DNA of 64,000 bases from Apostichopus japonicus (taxonomy: Eukaryota; Echinodermata; Holothuroidea; Aspidochirotida; Stichopodidae), in assembly GCF_037975245.1 (NCBI RefSeq), contig NC_092561.1, positions 7,140,501 to 7,204,500 of the forward strand. Reading direction: 5' to 3'. Position numbers and translations under genes: made by a program. Each line of letters opens with the position of its first letter. Position 1 is the stretch's first letter. A model generated the notes under the pieces. That model did not search any database, was not told where the DNA came from, and worked only from the letters and a program-made list of their open reading frames with translations. Of the stretch, positions 43,732-56,934 are shown piece by piece.

Positions 43732-46605
43732 CTGTGGTAAATATAATAAAATTGTAAAAAAGTTGAGATAAAGTTGAGATTTGGTGTTTGCGAATTGCCA
43801 AAATGGATGGTTGGCGTCTACATCGAAAAGTAACATGAAACACTGACTGAGTCAAAACCGATAAAAATTAATTAAGTACATATCACAGGCATTACTGAAT
43901 TTAAATTAAAACAAATGGACTACATGAAGAGATGATTGCTGGGGTAATCTTGATCCGCTGAGCCGAAAATGTGAGGGTACTGTAGGTCATTAGTTCCACT
44001 GACCTAACTATTTAATCTTTACAAACAATTTTACCGTCATAAGGGGAGAAAGCAGAGAGGGGCATAGGCCCTACATTCGACCCCCTTTTGTGAGGTGGGG
44101 AGTGGGGTGGGGTGTGGAATCAACATTGGCAAATAAACAGGACATAGCCAAAAGCAGTTCCAAGCTTCTCGTATAATTTTTACATTTTCTTACGCACCGG
44201 TTTTGGTGAGTTATGTTTCTACTCGTTCCACAATCATTTTTTTCCAGCTCAGGCCTCCAAACCCGAGCAACCATGAATCCATTGTTGGTCACCCTTACGT
44301 TATCCTCTATTAACGAGAACACCAGAAATGTCTGAAAATAGTTTTGAGTGACAAACCTCCAAGGAAGTTCTTGTAAACAAACCAGCTAAGGCGGTGTCAG
44401 CCAGCGTTATGTGGTGTTGAGATCGTTGTTCTTATGGTGACAACCAACTGAAGCTTTAATATAATTATAAGTGTAACACTGTGGTTCAAAACGATTCTGC
44501 CACCTTATTGTGTCACATTTTGTTCAAGAGATACAAGAACAGAAATGTATGATGATTAATTTGTATATACTTACCTAAGATAAACACATTCAGGATTCAT
44601 GTTAAGTTACAAAATGGAGGTAAGTGCCTCATAACTAGAAGTTGTCTGATTGTTATATCCATTTAATATGTGCAGATCCCTGTGATTTTTTTTTTAATTT
44701 ACAAAGGTTCAAGTGTTATATGAACGCAAGTACAACCTGAGTACACATAGGTTTATCTGAAAATACGCCACATCATTTAGATAGTGTACCGATTCGGTGA
44801 GTTCATTAGACGTCTCAGACTGCTTTGTTTGACCCTGCTTGAGACTGCTCTGTTTAACCCTGCTTCTCCTTGTAACAACATAAGAAATTCAAGGGTCTCT
44901 CAGAGGATAAATATCAGAGAGAGAGTGACTGCTTAGATGTGTTGTACTTTATAAACCATGATGTCACGTTGCACCTCCGAATTTCGTTTAGATCAGTAAC
45001 GGACATAAGGAAAAACAGCACTACAACATATATATTTTAATATCGTATATTTATTTCTCTTCATAGCACACTCAACATATATACTCGACTCTCTTTCTTA
45101 ATCCTCGCATTATTACAATTCACAAAGTATAAGTATTCATGCAGCTTGTGCAATGACAATAATACATCACAATTCCTGCTTTTACAACAACAGTCTTATG
45201 GTCATTTTGCCATCAACTTTGCCAAAACCATCCAAGTATTACTGAAAATATAAAAAAAATAAGCATTTTTATCATACTATTAGACAATCTCAAACAGTTT
45301 TTCAATAAAGGAAGGTCAATGAGTCAGTTATTAATGAGTTTACTTGTAAATTAAAAACTTAAAAAAAAATCGTATTTGTATTCATCAATTTGTCATCATA
45401 TTAAACTTTTACTGATTTATGATTATTATGATAATTATTGAAGATGAAACCGAAAACCAACGAGGCTAATCAAGTTATATTGTAATTGTATTTTAGTCTC
45501 GGGAGGTTTTAGTTTCGTATTCTATTGTTTTTTTCTTACAAACTATCGTGTGGAAGTGGTATTCAATGTTCAACCTGATGCATGTAGGATAAAGCTCATT
45601 CTTTTAAAGAATAGGGCATCACAATTTCCATACATGCCTTTTATTCAGGACGCCTGAAAAGAATCAGTAACTACTTCATTATAAAGACTAGATCTAGAAC
45701 CCTGTTATTGCTTTAATATATATATATGTATGTTGCTGTGTGATGAGATATTGTAATCAGTTGGCTGTTGCAGCCTATGAGTACCCTATCGGTAATCATT
45801 AACAACGGAAATGTATCGCTTGGAAAATTTACGGGATACTAGGGAGGTCCGTCATATGGTCATATAGGAATAGTTGGTGGGTTTATTTTGCAAGTAGTTG
45901 CAAGACATTCCTGAGACAAGCAAGCCAGCTTTGTTTCACACTTAAAATAAAATGTCAAGCTTCTTTGCCATAGTTTCACAATCCTTATGTCAACCGAAAC
46001 AAAAAAGAAAATACAACAGAAGAACAGCGTTTTCATGGATATTCACAACAAAATCAGCTTTTGTGTCATCATGTAAGGTACTTGAAGAATGCCCATAATC
46101 ATTTTATTTTAACAGGCAGTTGCCTTGACGAGCACCAAGGGACGTAGAATTGTAAATCACAAGGATTCGTCCATGTTCTCTTGTTAAAGAGTGGATAATA
46201 TCACTTGTAAATCAACGAGAATATCTCTAAAGTGGTTAATACATCATGACGGTGGTGGATGATGATTGTATCGAGTAGAGTAACTGGCAGTTTTTCTCGG
46301 AGTATTCGATGTAGGGGAGGAGATTGACGATGGCTATGCCGCAATAATTTTGCACAGCGATGTTTTCATGCTTGCGTGGTGCTGTCACGGGCGACTGCAA
46401 ATTCAAGGCCATTTGGACATTGGTCGTCCGACAACAGGCACCGCCAAATCTCAAACCTGTGTCGTTGTCTCCCAATCATGATTAATTACTGGCACATTTT
46501 GTCACAAATGCCCTGTACAGTTCGGCTCATAGAGTGGTTGTCAATGAGATTTTCATCAGTTACAGAGGAAGAACAACGTCAAGACCTACATCATCCACAC
46601 CGTCG
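43732..46605. other. Inter-exon DNA between E21 and E20
   Basis: 2.9 kb AT-rich DNA without a supported gene. A G/T-rich run lies at 44090-44117. Open frames (minus 44071-44322, plus 46376-46642) are incidental; the latter overlaps the 3' end of E21. Confidence 0.6.
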
Positions 46606-46961
46606 TCACGTTTCTTCGACTACGGCAGAATGTGAATTTTGAAGATGTAACGCAAGTGTTGCTGGGTTTGTGAAGCAGGCGTCACAAAATGAGCATTCAG
46701 CTAAGACATCTTGGTCAGGTCTGGAGTTATGGGTCCTTTCATGCATTCGGCAATGATCGGCACGGGTGAACCGTTTAGAGCACATAAAGCACTTGTACTG
46801 TTTGATCCCAATGTGGATTCGTTCGTGTCTCTTACATACTCCAGACTGGCTAAATACTTTGTTGCAGAACTTGCATGTTCGTTTGTTTGTCCCGCCCCGA
46901 GTAGAAGAGGTCTTTTGAATAGGTCGTTGCTGTAAGCATCTGCGGAGTATGCCACCCTCAT
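46606..46961 (-). CDS. E21: minus-strand terminal exon, three C2H2 zinc fingers
   Basis: Acceptor on the minus strand, gtttttttgtctttttgtttag, ends at 46962; exon starts AT (phase 1). 117 residues: a basic linker, fingers at 29-49 (CKFC..HERIH), 57-77 (CFMC..HERTH) and 89-110 (CSFC..HLQNSH, H-x4-H). The first linker is IGIKQYK and the second a longer NSRPDQDVLAE, so the third finger is set apart and may act in protein contact rather than DNA reading. This three-finger layout with a distant third finger is shared with E22, E24 and E25. Confidence 0.92.
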
Positions 46962-48019
46962 CTAAACAAAAAGACAAAAAAACAAAAACGAGTGTGTAAT
47001 TTAAGGGAATCAAATATAAAGTTCACTGAGAGTAGTTTTTTGTTGTTGTAAGTCTCACGGAACGGAACATATAGAAATTAAACAGCGAGTACGTTATTAG
47101 AGCAGTCAACGTTGCATGATCATCACCTAGTCCTGGCTGATGAATTCAGTTACATTAATTGTATTAACGTTTAAAAAAAAACGTTTTAAAAGTTTTCAGA
47201 AGATTGAATGACCTTCCGTAGGAAATACAGCCTTTCAGTCACTCGCGATACCAAATCAACAATTCACTTGTAAGTTATAAATTTGATAGTTGAAAAAAGT
47301 TTGAAATAGTTTTGATTGGCAAGCATAGAGTTTCGAATTAATAAACGAAGCTACATTGAAACCGGCCAATGAGAATGTAGTTTGGGTTGAGGGAGGAGGG
47401 GATGTGGAGGTACACGTTTTCATACTTGGCCCTTAATCATTTGGAAATGTCAACGACATAGGCACATTACCTGTCAAAGGTATGATTCAATTCATGAAGA
47501 GAATTGGTCAAGTTGAACTTAAAACACAAGGAATATGGATTTTACAGACCATGCAGCCGCCATTTTTGCTACCCTGTTACGCTTAAGTTAAAGTGTCATA
47601 TACTGTGTGAGTATGGTGAACTGTGGGGCACTGTCAATATTATTTGTTAAGTTTAATTAGGAAGATGTCAGAGGAGAATTGTTTGAGTTAACTGCAAAAA
47701 ACAAACAATTGATAGGCTATCTAGACCCAAATTCGTCCTATGGGCTTCACACTATAAATACAAGTATGTCTGGAAGAACTTGCCCCGTCAATTCCAATGC
47801 ATATGTGTACAAAAACAATGCAAATTAAGATACAAAATCTTCGGGAGAATATGAGAAAGATGGAAAAAAGATCGATTTTATATTGCTTCAAGTTTTATTG
47901 AAATAAATATCATTTTCCACGGTGAAACATTTGACCTCTGTACATAACTGTAAAAAGAGAAATAATTTCAATAATATAAAGTAATAAAAAGTTAATTTAT
48001 GACTAGCGATGACATACGG

Positions 48020-48200
48020 GTTCCGGGTTCCCGATATGGCTCCCAAAGCTACAGCTCACACAATGGTCCCCGGTTCCCAATGTGGCTTCCAAAGCCAAAG
48101 CTATTACACAATGGTCCTAGGTTCTCGATGTGGCTCCCAAAGCCACAGCTAACACAATGGTATCAAGTTCCCGATGTGGCTCCCAAAGCTACAGCTTACA
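48020..48200. repeat. Minisatellite, about 44-48-bp units, four copies
   Basis: Imperfect repeats of cgatgtggctcccaaagc followed by acagct.acacaatggt and a gg.ttcc word. The open frame across it is a by-product of the repeat. Confidence 0.8.
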
Positions 48201-48384
48201 AGTCCAGTATTACATAACAAATCCTCATTAAAGCAGTTAGATGAGTGTACGATGTAAACATCGCTCATAGAGCTAATACAACGTTACAAAAGGAGTTGAA
48301 AAGTTTTGAAAAGAAACAAACCTTATGTCCAATACAGTATGCTTAAACCATTCTCACAGAAGACACAGCTATCATTGTCTATAT

Positions 48385-48616
48385 CAGGGTTGCCAGTTTT
48401 TTTGTGACGCAACCGGCCAAATTTGGCGAAAAACAAACAAAACAATTTGCTGTTATTATATGAAAATAGACCCTGCATAAGGAGTGAAATAAGGTAAAAA
48501 AAATCCAATGTTTTTACCGACGCTTGCGCCTAGATATATCTTGAGTCGGCCAACGAAATTTGAAAATCACCAAATTTGTCATATTTAGTGTTTAAAAGGC
48601 CACACTGGCAACCCTG
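48385..48616. mobile_element. hAT-like MITE (232 bp)
   Basis: 13-bp terminal inverted repeats cagggttgccagt (48385-48397) and actggcaaccctg (48604-48616), flanked by 8-bp near-identical sites gtctatat (48377-48384) and gcctatat (48617-48624). The 8-bp duplication and CAGGG end are typical of hAT. No transposase. Confidence 0.8.
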
Positions 48617-49229
48617 GCCTATATAATTTACATGTTGAAACTTGCACTGTAGTAACAGAAAGTAAGCAATCAATACTTAACTCACTCCAGCCACATGTAC
48701 AGTGATTCAGGTGGTAATAAGCATTACCAGCCAACTACAATAAGAATTTTCCATTTGAATGCATTATGCAATTTTAAGTATGGCGGACCCTAAACTTTTT
48801 TAATTCCTGGATCCGGCCATGAAATTGAAATTCACTTGGCACTTCATTGAAAAGATTCTCTACACCAGCGAATTTATGTCAGTTCGAAAGGTGTATAGAT
48901 GCATGCAGTCAGTATTAATTCTACATTGGAAAATGGCCTGGAGAAAGTTGAGAGCCACATTTTAACATCAAAGAAAATTGGGATCAACTATCAATGAACC
49001 CGACACAGGTTTGAGATGTGGGAGGACGGGGAGAGGCAGGAGTCAGAAAAATGGTATTGAAACTGCCACCTTTGGAGCTATACCTCGCGAAAAATCATTG
49101 CTGTGAAAATTATTGAGGGCCACTCTGAAAGGAGCAAAACAACAAGGTAATATGTTCTCTTTCATGTTTTCTTCAGAACATATTCGCCTTAGATCGGAAG
49201 CTATGAATATTCATATGTTGAAATACGTC

Positions 49230-49552
49230 TCATCTCTTTTCACCATGTACTTGTTCTAAATGGTGCAGAAGAAAGTCCAAAGCCTCGAACGACATGTGGC
49301 AATACACACAGGTGATCGGGCGATTTCTGCGAAGGTGTGTCTTTTCGTGAGCTTTGAGATGGTCCGATCGGTAAAATTTCCTGGAGCAACCTTTACAATG
49401 GAAAGGGGTGATCCCCGAATGAACCCGTTCGTGTCGCTTCCGATCACCTGCGAGCTTATATGTCTTATCACAGAACCGACACCTCTTACGGTCGTCGTCC
49501 GGTCCTCCTGTAAAGTCTCTCTCCCGGAATCGTGAGGTAGCTCGATCTAGCC
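49230..49552 (-). CDS. E22: minus-strand terminal exon without any start codon, three C2H2 zinc fingers
   Basis: Found by reading the minus strand directly: acceptor cctctcttttctcaatcag ends at 49553, exon starts GG (phase 1), frame open to TGA at 49230-49232. 106 residues: linker with an RFRERD..GGPDDD stretch, fingers at 24-44 (CRFC..HERVH), 52-72 (CKGC..HEKTH) and 81-102 (CVYC..HLEQVH, H-x4-H). Linkers SGITPFH and LRRNRPIT. No ATG precedes the fingers, so translation is only possible by splicing from an upstream coding exon. FYRSDHLKAHEKTH is nearly the same in E23, its neighbour. Confidence 0.9.
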
Positions 49553-50341
49553 CTGATTGAGAAAAGAGAGGTGTGAGGCGGTCACTATCTTTGTCTTATG
49601 TGTATGCAAATAAACAGAATGGCGTTCCAAAACAGGTTACTATTTAACGCACTCACTTTATAAGAGAACCATGAGCAAGACAAGAAAATCATGACGTCAT
49701 GGTCTTTACCGAAGTAAAACTGCGGTCATCGTATCATTCGACATGGTCTTTACCGAAGTAAAACTGCGGTCATCGTATCATTCGACATGGTCTTTACCGA
49801 AGTAAAACTGCGGTCATCGTATCATTCGACATGGTCTTTACCGAAGTAAAACTGCGGTCATCGTATCATTCGACATGGTCTTTACCGAAGTAAAACTGCG
49901 GTCATCGATCGTATCATTCGTGTTTGGTACGTGTCACGTGAAGGATCTCAGTAAAACGCGCATTTTCAGAGCAGACTGATTGAGAAGGGGCAAAAATGTG
50001 TGAATATCAAAGACAGTATCACAATCCATTTATCTGAAACAATGGTTTTACTTCCCTTGCCATTCGCACAAACAAATATTCCTTACACTTAACAATGGAG
50101 CTGCTACGTGGTCCAAGTAGCAGCTTCCAGGTTAAAAACAATATTGTACAATAACTCGACGTCGAAGTTCCTTCGCCATGAGCCTAAAAGTTTGTGAATC
50201 GCTGCACTTACTGATATACAAACTAAAACACTAAAACAAAAATTCCTTCGTCCTCAACGTTTCAAGTTTGCATCAAACTTTTGCATTGAAAGTGCTGAAA
50301 TGCTAATGCCGAAAAATGCTGAACTGCTAATTAACAAATCG
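49553..50341. other. Inter-exon DNA between E23 and E22, with 44-bp satellite
   Basis: Mainly the five-copy 44-bp array (49698-49920) and the putative 3' UTR of E23. No other gene. Confidence 0.6.
49698..49920. repeat. Near-perfect 44-bp minisatellite, five copies
   Basis: Units start catggtctttaccg at 49698, 49742, 49786, 49830 and 49874. Four are identical by eye; the last has a 4-bp insertion (cgatcgtatc). Such homogeneity points to very recent expansion, and length variation between individuals is likely. It lies within the intron/3' region between E23 and E22. Confidence 0.92.
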
Positions 50342-50604
50342 CTAAGAGAGAGGCGTTTGGTCTTCCGTGTAAATATGGGACTTCCATGGGCGCGGGAAAT
50401 GGGTCTTCTCGTGGAGTTTGAGATGATCCGAGCGGTAAAAACTCTTAGTACAGTATCGACACTGGTAAGACCGAATCCCAAGATGTATGAGCTCGTGCCT
50501 CTTACGGGCAGCCGGTACGCTGAATTTACGGTTGCAAAAATTGCATTCGGTTCTGGTTTTATCTTCGACAGATTGAGAAGCTTTTCCCGTCATCTGGAAG
50601 GCCC
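50342..50604 (-). CDS. E23: minus-strand terminal exon, two C2H2 zinc fingers
   Basis: Acceptor on the minus strand, cttcttttcccgtcag, ends at 50605; exon starts GG (phase 1), stop TAG. 86 residues: fingers at 20-40 (CNFC..HELIH) and 48-68 (CRYC..HEKTH), linker LGIRSYQ, then a short tail. The FYRSDHLKLHEKTH second finger is nearly that of E22, so these two neighbours are tandem duplicates. E23 has lost or never had the third finger that E22 keeps. Confidence 0.92.
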
Positions 50605-53580
50605 CTGACGGGAAAAGAAGAGATGACGTCATAAAACGGTGGAGACTGCGATCGGTTTGGTAAATAAATATGAGATGATAAAACGAAACAACCACAAGAG
50701 ATAAAAGTGATTAGGGATAGGCTCCAAAGTGGTTCTACAAATTGACCAAATGAGCAGACATGGAGGGCATTTGTGATGTCATTGTTTCAAAAGCGGATAG
50801 TAAATGCAACGAAAGGAACTAGCCAACTGTTGTTTGGTGTTTCGTTTCTTTAAAATCAATTTGATTCATCAGCGCCCCAGATACTGTAGAAGGGGAGTAG
50901 AGGGGGGGGGGGGGCAAGAACGACGACCCCAAATAACTTCCACATCAATGATTTTCGTACGATTATCGTGCTGACAACACTGACAATTTTATCAGAGACT
51001 CTTTCGCCTGTATCAAGGTCCAAGCTGTTCATTGAACAATACATAAAGGAAGAACTTGCATTCTTATAGAGAATACTGTAAACAGGAAATACAACAGAAG
51101 TGTAAGAACATCAGCAATGCTCCTTTATTTGTAGTAGAGGGAACATATATAAGACCACAACTACAATAACACCATATGTTAAGGGGGTGAAGGGGAGGGG
51201 GTGAGGAAAAGTGCAAGCTGCTTGGGATCAATTAGTCATTCCTGAACAACAACAAACCATTGTTAAAACTTTAATACAATCCCATTGACTAGCGCAGCTA
51301 CAGCAAATGACAATAGTAAATCAAAGGTTGATATTCAGCAACTTAGTGAGGGCTTGCATATCTATATAAATCAACAATTTAAATCATTATTTCAAAGCAT
51401 GTACAAGTAAATGTTTATTTCAACGTCAATTGAGTTCCTCAACAATGGCCAATTGTTAAGACTAATTGTACCAAAAGTGAGAGAGATCATGGTGTTATCG
51501 GAGGAGGGTAGGGCTGGGGGGGGGGGAGGGGGTAGTACAAAATGCTTCCAAAGCATGGCACAGACAAGTAAAGCCTGAACAACAGCAAACCATAGTTGGC
51601 AAACTTTAAACATATTCTCTAAACTTTATCTTAATTTGTAGTAGTTTCATTGAATTCAAAAGAAGCCGGCCTTTTCTCTGTATAGAGACCCCACTCTATC
51701 TACTATACATGTTTATTATCGGGCCGTAACGAAACCAAAATTGTCTGAAAAATCCTTAATTGCCACATTTTAGATGACAGTATTTCATGAGACACTGCAG
51801 ACACTTTTGTTGTCAGCAATGAAAAAAATTAGTAAAGTCATGAGAGCTGTTTGAATGCACGAAAATTTAATATAACTTAAATTACAACTTTTACAAAATA
51901 TATAAAGAATGCGTCTTTCAGATCTGCAAACTTGAAATTAAAAATGTCCAGAAGTCTATAATCTTGTTAATATCCTCACTACCTCAAACAGACATGAAAT
52001 GGAAGAGTCAATTCCTTCAACAATTATATATATATGGTTACATTCACTTTACCCAAAATGAGAAATAAAAAGGGTAAAAAATACATTTTGATAAAAGTCA
52101 GAAAAAATCTTAACTGTGTTACAAAATGTTCTGTGAAATTTAGGTCCTTAAACAAATCAGAGAAGGTCCTTGAATAAACCAGAGACATTCCCATCATCAG
52201 TTAGCATACAACTGATCTGGTGAACTATTTTCAATAATTGTGATGCCTAAGTTACTGGCAGATTTGAGCTTAATGAAATATTCACAATATTACTAGAACA
52301 ACTGTATTTGCATACAAATACGTCATTGTAGTGCGATGTGAAGGTAAAAGTTAGTTAGTTGTTGATATTTAATGGAGGGGTCTTTGTTATTGCAATCCTT
52401 TCAAAGTTATTTGGGTCACGAATAAGCCAGTTCGATGTTTGGTCCTTTAACGTAGACCAAAGCTAGGCTATAAATGTGTTATGTTTATAAACAGTACACT
52501 AGCTAGCATCACGCCTGCAATATAAATGAAGAAATCATGACTAAAACAATAGCAGATTTACAGGACAACCAAGCTCATTAATGGTTGTCGACACGAATCA
52601 CGCATGTTTCGGACGTGACAGAGAATACCCAGAATCATGGACACCGATTGGTCAAATTGAACAACATATTAACATTACTGCATCCTCGCCTACAGTAGTT
52701 AGCAAAGTTTTACGAACATAAGGCGGTTTACATCGAAGGCCTACTGCACGATTAATCTAACGAATACAGTGTTAGTCTAGTATATATCATTGCACAAATG
52801 TTACACTCTCTGGTCTATTAAAAATTCCTTGGTCGATTTCCTGGCCCTGGTTTCTCATCATCCAAAACACGTAATATACGCCATACACGGCCAACCAAAT
52901 ACGTACGGCGAAGCTAGCTGTGGAAACTAACTATCACTGTATAGTATACAATGCCATGCCAAATAACACCGAGTCGCTGCAGAGTAATATGATTAACAGT
53001 TGCCTCTTTTGATTAGGCTTGTCACCTTGAATTTGATCAAATGTTATCTATCTTGTTTATGAGAATGTTGTACCATAGTGTTGAATAAGGCTTTCTGTTT
53101 TGGAGTAGTACGTTTCTCAAAGAGATATGTTTTTCTTTACGTGCACAGAGTCAACAGGTATCCGCCACAGATTTTGGTGCGTAGCGAACCTGTGAAATTG
53201 AAAATACCTTCATAGTGTAAACAAAGCTCCATTGGAAAACATTCAGCCAAGCAGATGATAGAACAGGGCTGGAATGAATGCCAATATTGTTGCGCGCAAG
53301 CGCACTACAATAAATATGCGACATGCAATTTATATAAGACACAGCACAGTAGGACTGGACCCATCTGTACCCTGGCTAATCCAAATATACCAAATGTATT
53401 TCAATGACAGAATTGTTCATCCACTGTGCATACTTGTCACTATAAAGAGCCTCCTCATGTATCATCAAGATGCTGTAGAAGTCTGTTTATGTGTCAAGAC
53501 GGTCACCCATGTACCTGAAATTTTACTAGAGCAAGATATAACAGTCTTCTAAAAGTAGCATATAAAAAGATATTTAATGC

Positions 53581-53909
53581 CATGGCAGCAGCAGAGGGAT
53601 AAAGTGGAATGCGTGTACAGTAACTGCTTCTAAGATTTTACCTGCAAACATATCTACTTGAAGCAATATCAGAGTAAATACTACATGGTAGCAGCAGTGG
53701 GCTAAAGTTCAATGTACAGTAACTGCTTCTAAGGTTTTACCTGCAAACATATCTACTTGAAGCAACAACAGCATAAATACTATATGGTAGCAGCAGTGGG
53801 ATACAGTGAAATGTACAGTAACTGCTTTTAAGATTTTACCTGCAAACATATCTACTTGAAGCAACAACAGAGTAAATACTATATATGGTAGCAGCAGTGG
53901 GATAAAGTG
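53581..53909. repeat. Tandem repeat, period about 100 bp, just over three copies
   Basis: Units beginning atgg(c/t)agcagcag at 53581, 53685, 53784 and 53885 (partial) share gtacagtaactgctt and acctgcaaacatatctactt. A related single word (ggtggcagcagtggga) recurs at about 54235. Confidence 0.85.
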
Positions 53910-55027
53910 ATCCTCATACAATGACTGTCACCTTTATATACCTGATATTTGTATTATCAGACATTGAGAGTATAACTACACATATACATCATATTTTGGT
54001 AATTTTATGATATATACCAGATTAGCCTAAAGTCCCCAGTGTGTTTAAACATCACTGCACCACATACTGCAACACATCTGATAGTCCATTCTTACATTAG
54101 GCAGGTGAAATTACAGATCTCATTTTAAAGAATAGTTAAACATGGCATGCCGCAAGCAGTGGGACTATAAAGCCATACACACAGCATCTATTTTTCTTGT
54201 GACTGATATATCAGATTGCTCAAAGGAGCAACATGGTGGCAGCAGTGGGACTAAGGCAAAAGGTACAGAAGCTGAATGTACACAAGGTATCTTGGAATAA
54301 CACGAGGGCAGACATTCAAGTCACCTAATCAATAGTGACTTCTGCTTAATACAGTTTCCTTTCTTTCATTCATTAGGCATTTGTTAAATTGTGTGATATG
54401 ATGGGTTCATTCGACATAACGAAAAATATATCAAAACTTTGTTAAACAGAACAAAGGGTAAAACCTTTTTCTAAAAGTAAATGATGAGAAACCAGAAAGC
54501 CAATTGGCTTTGTGATTCCTTGCCATAAAATTTGCTCAAAATTGGCTCAAGAATTTAGTGAGAACCAGAAAAGATTTGTAGAAATTCCTTGTGGGCATCA
54601 ACCATGTCAGTCACTCATAAAAATTTTACAGTAAAGAATTTTAAGCCATATCCCTTTAAATAATTGTTCAGAGTTACATCACATTGTTTATATACTGTGA
54701 AGTATTTTTAAGAAAATGGCCCTGTTTTCCGCCATTTGAGACCCCTTGAGCCAGTTTGCTCCATTTGAGATAACTTGTTGACCCCTTGAAACTCAGAGGG
54801 AGAAACTCATATAGAAGGTTTAAGTGCACATTTACAGCAAGAGAATTCTGAAGCAGATTTGATTACCTGCATGCCAGGTATGTTTCATGGAACCCCTATA
54901 GAGCCCCATCACAGAACTAAACTGAACTGAATTTGACCAAACTATAGGCTTCTTGCACTCAATAAGACAGATCAACATACCAAGTATGAAGTTAATCCAC
55001 TATTAACTTCTTGAGTTACCGTGTTTA

Positions 55028-55082
55028 CAAGCAAGTGTCACATACACATACACACGCACACACCATCACCATCGCATAGATT
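55028..55082. repeat. Dispersed repeat, inverted relative of 24.7 kb
   Basis: agcaagtgtcacatacac and ccatcaccatcgcatag are the reverse complement of words at 24700-24800, with a (CA)n core. Probably part of a longer element whose ends I could not fix. Confidence 0.6.
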
Positions 55083-55293
55083 CCTTTTGCCTCCAGCAAG
55101 GAATCAATAAAAGCCACAAACCAAAATCCAATTATAACCAAGTAAAATTGTTCTAAAGTAGGAAGTATATTAAACTATATTAGAGAAGAAAATCCTAGGT
55201 GATAGATAATACAGAAATTCAGTTCTGCATAAATTGAGTAAAGTTGATGAGTACTTTTATTCATAAAATTGAATCAGTTTGTGTAAGACAGTT

Positions 55294-55542
55294 TAAAGGT
55301 AGTCATTATAGGCCCTAAATTAAAGCATGCTATTTATACTTGCTAGATTTCAAAAAGTACTTTCCTTGAGGTCTTTACTCTCCAAATTGTTCTCAGACAT
55401 GTTTAAGGAACACACAAGATGACTGAATGTCCCAGTGAGGAAAATTTCCTGGAAGGTTTTAATAAAAACAGTTTACGAATATTGACCAAAGGTGACCATA
55501 TTTGAATATCTAGCATATTTGGGGCCAATACAGTATACCTTT
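55294..55542. mobile_element. MITE of the AAAGGT-type family, inverted relative to 30.1 kb copy
   Basis: Left end aaaggtagtcattataggcc and right end ggggccaatacagtatacctt are inverted repeats. The body is the reverse complement of 30128-30356 with many shared words. About 249 bp, non-coding. Confidence 0.75.
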
Positions 55543-56934
55543 TACTACTTGAGTAAACTTGCAGTCACATGGCAGGTCAGTTTAACGATAACTTCCAATA
55601 AGATTCAGTGTGTTTATTGTAGCTAAAAGATTTGTCACGAGGGAATGGCTATGATGAATGTCCAAACCCATTCACTTTTGAAACGTTCCTTTACTTGTGT
55701 CAAAGGTGATCTCAAGCTAAGGCACCTCTAACGATTTTAACAATTGTGGATATTACAGTTCTTGACTGTTTCAACTGTATCACACTATTTCAAATGACCT
55801 TTTACTTATCATTATAGTAAAATATATTTGTTTGTATTAATGGAATAAATTACCAAGAAAGTCTATTTTCTGGAGCAACAGACTGTATTAGATCAATAGC
55901 TCAAGGACTGCATGATTGACTTATGAATAGGATCCCAAATTTACCAACAATGTTTTAACATCCCCTCATTCCTTTCCTCTACCCACCCCCACCCCCCCCC
56001 TACCTGTGGTATCCCTACTGCTCCTTTGAACTGTCAACTTACACAGATGTTAACTAGCTTTCAGAAATGTTTATCAGTTTGTACACAGGGTTATGTTTCA
56101 TGAAACACTTCTAAAAAATTTATGTCAATATTTTCTGCAATACCTTGTTAGTTACAGAGGCGGAAACCTTTCAAGCTTACAACATGGTTATATTACATAC
56201 ACAAATTAAGATGTTCTGTCATTATTAAAATCCCATAAGAATAAAATAAAATTACTGATGTTGAATAAAATTAGTCAAAAAACGTTCAAAGCTTTCTACT
56301 ATAAGTTTCTATGACTCGTTGTGTAATGACTACATCTTGTAAGTTACATTCCACTTGAAAGTTTGGAAATGGATGAAACCACCAATGTGGAAACGATTTA
56401 AACATGCTTTGGTAGGCTTGACTCACATAGGACTTAGTGTCTTTATGTATACAGTCCATCACTGTGAATGCATTTTGGACATTAAACCATAAACCCTGTT
56501 TGCAAAAAACTCAACATTTTCTTCTCTTCTTCTGAAGTTGATGACACGCAAACCAAGATGTCTAAAATATTTCATGATTTTAATCACTTCCACATAAACT
56601 CTACTGACAGGTTGTAAAAATTTAAAAACGCTGCTCTCTCTAAATTTATGGCAACAATTTTCCGGCACGCCATGCTTTTCATGGTTTACAAGTCCTCCGT
56701 ACAGACGTCAAAGTGCAGTTCTGCTTCTTCCAAGGGAGGACAAGTCAAGCAACTGCTGTTGAATGAGGACAGCATCAACCGCTATCAATCACAAGAAAAT
56801 GGTGCAATAATTGGTGGTACCTTAAGAGAAGGCAATACTCTAACCGTAAACTGCCTTTGAAGAAGCCAAATTACGAAGGAGTTCTGAAGATGGTCAAGAG
56901 AGGAATGGGACGTCGTCTACAATCCCCTACCGAT

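Larger units (their letters stand above)
46962..49229. other. Inter-exon DNA between E22 and E21
   Basis: Holds a minisatellite (48020-48200) and a hAT-like MITE (48385-48616). No other coding signal; the plus open frame 47999-48217 is only the minisatellite read through. Confidence 0.6.
50605..56934. other. Largest exon-free gap (6.3 kb), between E24 and E23
   Basis: No zinc-finger or other gene recognised. Contains G-homopolymers (50902-50913, 51516-51531), a 100-bp tandem repeat (53581-53909), a dispersed repeat inverted to 24.7 kb (55028-55082), a MITE (55294-55542) and a C-run (55985-56000). Open frames at 53274-53552, minus 53709-53921 and minus 56459-56668 carry no domain; 53709-53921 is the tandem repeat. 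Confidence 0.6.

Noticed and set aside
47999-48217. 72-codon plus-strand open frame
   Set aside because: It is the 44-48-bp minisatellite read through.
49256-49535. Open frames on both strands across E22 other than the finger frame
   Set aside because: They are shadows; only the minus frame opening at 49552 encodes spaced Cys/His ligands.
49698-49920. CRISPR-like array
   Set aside because: Head-to-tail identical 44-bp units with no spacers in a eukaryotic genome: a minisatellite.
53709-53921. 70-codon minus-strand open frame with repeated peptide
   Set aside because: Produced by the 100-bp tandem repeat.
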